16,526 bases of DNA from Chloroflexota bacterium (lineage in GTDB: Bacteria; Chloroflexota; Dehalococcoidia; Lucifugimonadales; Lucifugimonadaceae), in assembly GCA_002712125.1 (NCBI GenBank), contig PASL01000031.1, forward strand, positions 1-16,526, in the 5' to 3' direction. Positions within the stretch are counted from its first letter, which is position 1. The number at the start of each line of letters is the position of its first letter. The notes below the pieces were generated by a model. The model was not told the DNA's origin, did not search any database, and was given only the letters and a program-made list of their open reading frames with translations. The translations under genes were made by a program, and so were the position numbers. Shown here piece by piece: positions 14,821 to 16,526 of the stretch.

Positions 14821-14869
14821 TTTTCACCATGTTGCTTCCAAGTTTATTAATGATTTATAACAGATTTAG

Positions 14870-14882
14870 TTTTATCATAAAA
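14870..14882. promoter_or_regulatory. short palindrome in the acs / oxidase divergent region, possible operator
   Basis: TTTTAT-C-ATAAAA (14870-14882) is a perfect 6-bp-arm palindrome inside the 86-base region between two divergent genes. Position suits a shared regulator, but such A/T palindromes arise easily by chance here. Confidence 0.2.
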
Positions 14883-14906
14883 TCAACTTATTGAAAACAT
14901 TGTTAC

Positions 14907-16064
14907 ATGGTTATAAAAAATCTAGAAAAAAAGTTTGACACAATTGTTATAGGCTTGGGAGCTATGGGTAGTTCTACACTGTATCAACTAGCTAAGAATA
15001 AAAAATCCGTCCTAGGAATAGAACAATCAAATATTCCCAATTCTATTGGTTCATCGCATGGAATAAATAGGATAATAAGATTAGCATACTCTGAACATCC
15101 AGCTTATGTTCCATTACTTAGAAGAGCATATGAACTATGGTACGACCTAGAAAAAGTTTCAAATGAAAAAATACTTTATAAGACGGGTTCACTTGATATT
15201 TCTGAAGAAAATCATTGGGTTTTTTCAGGCTCTTTAAGTTCTTGTTTAGAACATAAAATTCCTCATAAAGTATTAAATAGTAGTGAAATTTCAAAAAAAT
15301 TTCCAGCTTATAACTTTCCCCATAATTATAAAGGTTTATTCCAAAAAGATGGTGGTTTTTTATTGTCAGAAAAAGTCATAGAAAATTATACAAAATTAGC
15401 TGTTGCACATAAAGCAAAGGTATCATCTAATGAAAAAGTTATAAATTGGGAAGTTAATAATGGCGAAGTGTCAGTTGTCACAAATAAATCTATATATAAA
15501 TCTAATTCATTGGTAATTACTACTGGTTCATGGATAAATAAATTAGTACCAGAATTATTAAATTTAGCAGTTCCAGAAAGGCAAGTTCTTGGATGGTTTA
15601 AGACAAAAAATGATAGCAAATTTAAAAACAATTTCCCAGTTTTTTCATGTTCGGTTGACGAAGGAAGATTTTATGGATTTCCAATTCATGAAATAGAAGG
15701 ATTTAAGATTGGTAAATATAATCATCTCAATGAAATAGCTAATCCAGATAATCAGAATACAAGTTTATCTAAGCAGGATGAGCATGTACTTAGGTCAGCA
15801 ATTTCCAGATATTTTCCCGAAGCAAATGGTAAATTACTGCAATACCAGACTTGTATGTTTACAAATACACCGGATGAGAATTTTATTATAGATCAACATC
15901 CAAACTTCTCTCAAGTCTTTTTAGCTGGGGGATTTTCAGGGCATGGTTTTAAATTTTCAAGCGTGGTTGGAGAAATAATTTCAGAAATGTTAATAAATTC
16001 TAAGTTTCCAAAGGAATTAGAATTCTTAAGACTAAGTAGATTTAATTTAGCTTCTAAAATTTGA
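14907..16064 (+). CDS. sarcosine oxidase / N-methyltryptophan oxidase family flavoenzyme
   Basis: Oxidatively demethylates an N-methyl amino acid, giving the amine, formaldehyde and hydrogen peroxide. The 385-residue protein matches monomeric sarcosine oxidase and SolA in length. It has the FAD motif GLGAMGSS (16-23), GIEQ (37-40), SSHGINRIIRLAY (49-61) and RRAYELW, and a C-terminal TNTPDENFIID (319-329). C316, just before it in QTCMFTN, is the position of the cysteine that carries the covalent flavin. K267 in GFKIG matches the oxygen-activating lysine of the family. GGFSGHGFK completes the FAD site. The peroxide fits the presence of a BCP peroxiredoxin nearby. The start has only a weak ribosome site. 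The last 18 bases overlap the convergent thiamine-diphosphate gene. Glycine oxidase-like activity on other secondary amines is possible. Confidence 0.9.
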   Translation: MVIKNLEKKFDTIVIGLGAMGSSTLYQLAKNKKSVLGIEQSNIPNSIGSSHGINRIIRLAYSEHPAYVPLLRRAYELWYDLEKVSNEKILYKTGSLDISEENHWVFSGSLSSCLEHKIPHKVLNSSEISKKFPAYNFPHNYKGLFQKDGGFLLSEKVIENYTKLAVAHKAKVSSNEKVINWEVNNGEVSVVTNKSIYKSNSLVITTGSWINKLVPELLNLAVPERQVLGWFKTKNDSKFKNNFPVFSCSVDEGRFYGFPIHEIEGFKIGKYNHLNEIANPDNQNTSLSKQDEHVLRSAISRYFPEANGKLLQYQTCMFTNTPDENFIIDQHPNFSQVFLAGGFSGHGFKFSSVVGEIISEMLINSKFPKELEFLRLSRFNLASKI

Positions 16065-16526
16065 TTTCTTATGATAATAATTAGACTTAATATCAATTAG
16101 TACTGATTGACCTTTAGCATTAATTTCTTGTGCTTTTATTATTGCAGGTGCTATTTCGTCTGGCTTATTAACTTCAATTCCATATCCACCCATTCCTTCA
16201 GTTATTTTTGCGTAATTACCTATCATTTCAGAAACACCAAATTGTTCTCTAGCAGTTGGGAATCCGCCAGGATATGTAGCCATACCACCATTATTTAACA
16301 ATACAGTAGTTATTGGAAGACCTAATCTTGTTGCTGATTCGATATCTGTCCCTGACATTCCCCAGGCACCATCACCCATGTAGTTTAAACAAAATTTATC
16401 CGGCTCGGCTAATTTGGCTCCAATCATTAGTGGAATTCCAAATCCAAGATGTGTAGTTTTACCCCAGCCTATATAGCTATGAGGATTAGTTGCTGTAAAA
16501 AATGGAACCATGCAATCTCTTGGCCC
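16047..16526 (-). CDS. thiamine-diphosphate-dependent enzyme, acetolactate-synthase-like (C-terminal part, cut by window edge)
   Basis: Only the last 159 codons are in the window; the frame continues through 16526 without a start codon fitting a complete protein. The thiamine-diphosphate/Mg site is clear: GDGAWGMSGTDIESATRLGLPITTVLLNNG, in pieces GDGAWG, the spacing of about 26 residues, and NNG. It is preceded by the family's HLGFGIPLMIGAKLA and followed by the helical end of the PP-binding domain (NYAKITEGMGGYG, KPDEIAPAI). The protein belongs to the acetolactate synthase/glyoxylate carboligase/decarboxylase superfamily; the missing N-terminal domains would decide the reaction. Its 3' end overlaps the oxidase gene by 18 bases in convergent orientation. 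Confidence 0.85.
   Translation of the reverse strand, partial: GPRDCMVPFFTATNPHSYIGWGKTTHLGFGIPLMIGAKLAEPDKFCLNYMGDGAWGMSGTDIESATRLGLPITTVLLNNGGMATYPGGFPTAREQFGVSEMIGNYAKITEGMGGYGIEVNKPDEIAPAIIKAQEINAKGQSVLIDIKSNYYHKKSNFRS

Noticed and set aside
1..16526. CRISPR array, insertion sequence or rRNA gene
   Set aside because: No series of regularly spaced repeats, no transposase motif and no rRNA-like sequence was seen on either strand.

Overview
The window is a compact, AT-rich bacterial chromosome segment (roughly 30% GC by eye) with short intergenic gaps, short operons that switch strand about every 1-3 kb, and a catabolic gene set typical of open-ocean heterotrophs. A cytosolic-type sulfatase, a phytanoyl-CoA-dioxygenase-like oxygenase, an enolase-superfamily dehydratase, a sarcosine-oxidase-type flavoenzyme and a small DUF5679-like protein together fit a marine planktonic lineage. 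Low-GC SAR202-type Chloroflexi is my first guess, because of the enolase/PhyH/sulfatase repertoire and the DUF5679-like gene. An AT-rich marine alphaproteobacterium (AEGEAN-169/SAR11-like) is the alternative. This placement is inference; no rRNA or ribosomal protein gene is present to test it.

Layout: positions 1-660 are almost gene-free. They hold the possible tail of a truncated reading frame, a GC-rich patch with a 10-bp direct repeat, and a 3' fragment of a tRNA-Lys(CTT) with encoded CCA but no 5' half. The fragment is the signature left by integration into a tRNA gene, so a genomic-island boundary probably lies here. Next come a minus-strand pair (beta-hydroxyacid dehydrogenase then sulfatase, 661-3209); a monocistronic 61-aa DUF5679-like gene with clear promoter, leader hairpin and terminator (3501-3890); a minus-strand pair of hydroxyacid-oxoacid transhydrogenase then NTF2-like protein (3952-5661); and a plus-strand run of PhyH oxygenase, BCP peroxiredoxin and HMA-MauE membrane protein (5800-8069). 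The second half has a minus-strand AlkA-type glycosylase and a biotin-type carboxyltransferase (8076-10270), a plus-strand enolase-superfamily dehydratase and RmuC (10369-12843), minus-strand acetyl-CoA synthetase (12844-14820), plus-strand N-methyl amino acid oxidase (14907-16064), and the 3' part of a minus-strand thiamine-diphosphate enzyme cut by the window edge.

Functionally the region feeds small organic substrates into central metabolism. The sulfatase and PhyH oxygenase would open up substrates. The beta-hydroxyacid dehydrogenase, transhydrogenase and dehydratase handle hydroxy- and sugar acids. The sarcosine-type oxidase demethylates N-methyl amines, and acetyl-CoA synthetase captures acetate. 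The BCP/HMA-MauE pair and AlkA/RmuC are maintenance functions (peroxide and thiol/metal stress, DNA alkylation, DNA stability). The most unusual items are the DUF5679-like protein that has lost all four cysteines of its family, the tRNA remnant, and the carboxyltransferase with no biotin domain or partner subunit in the window.
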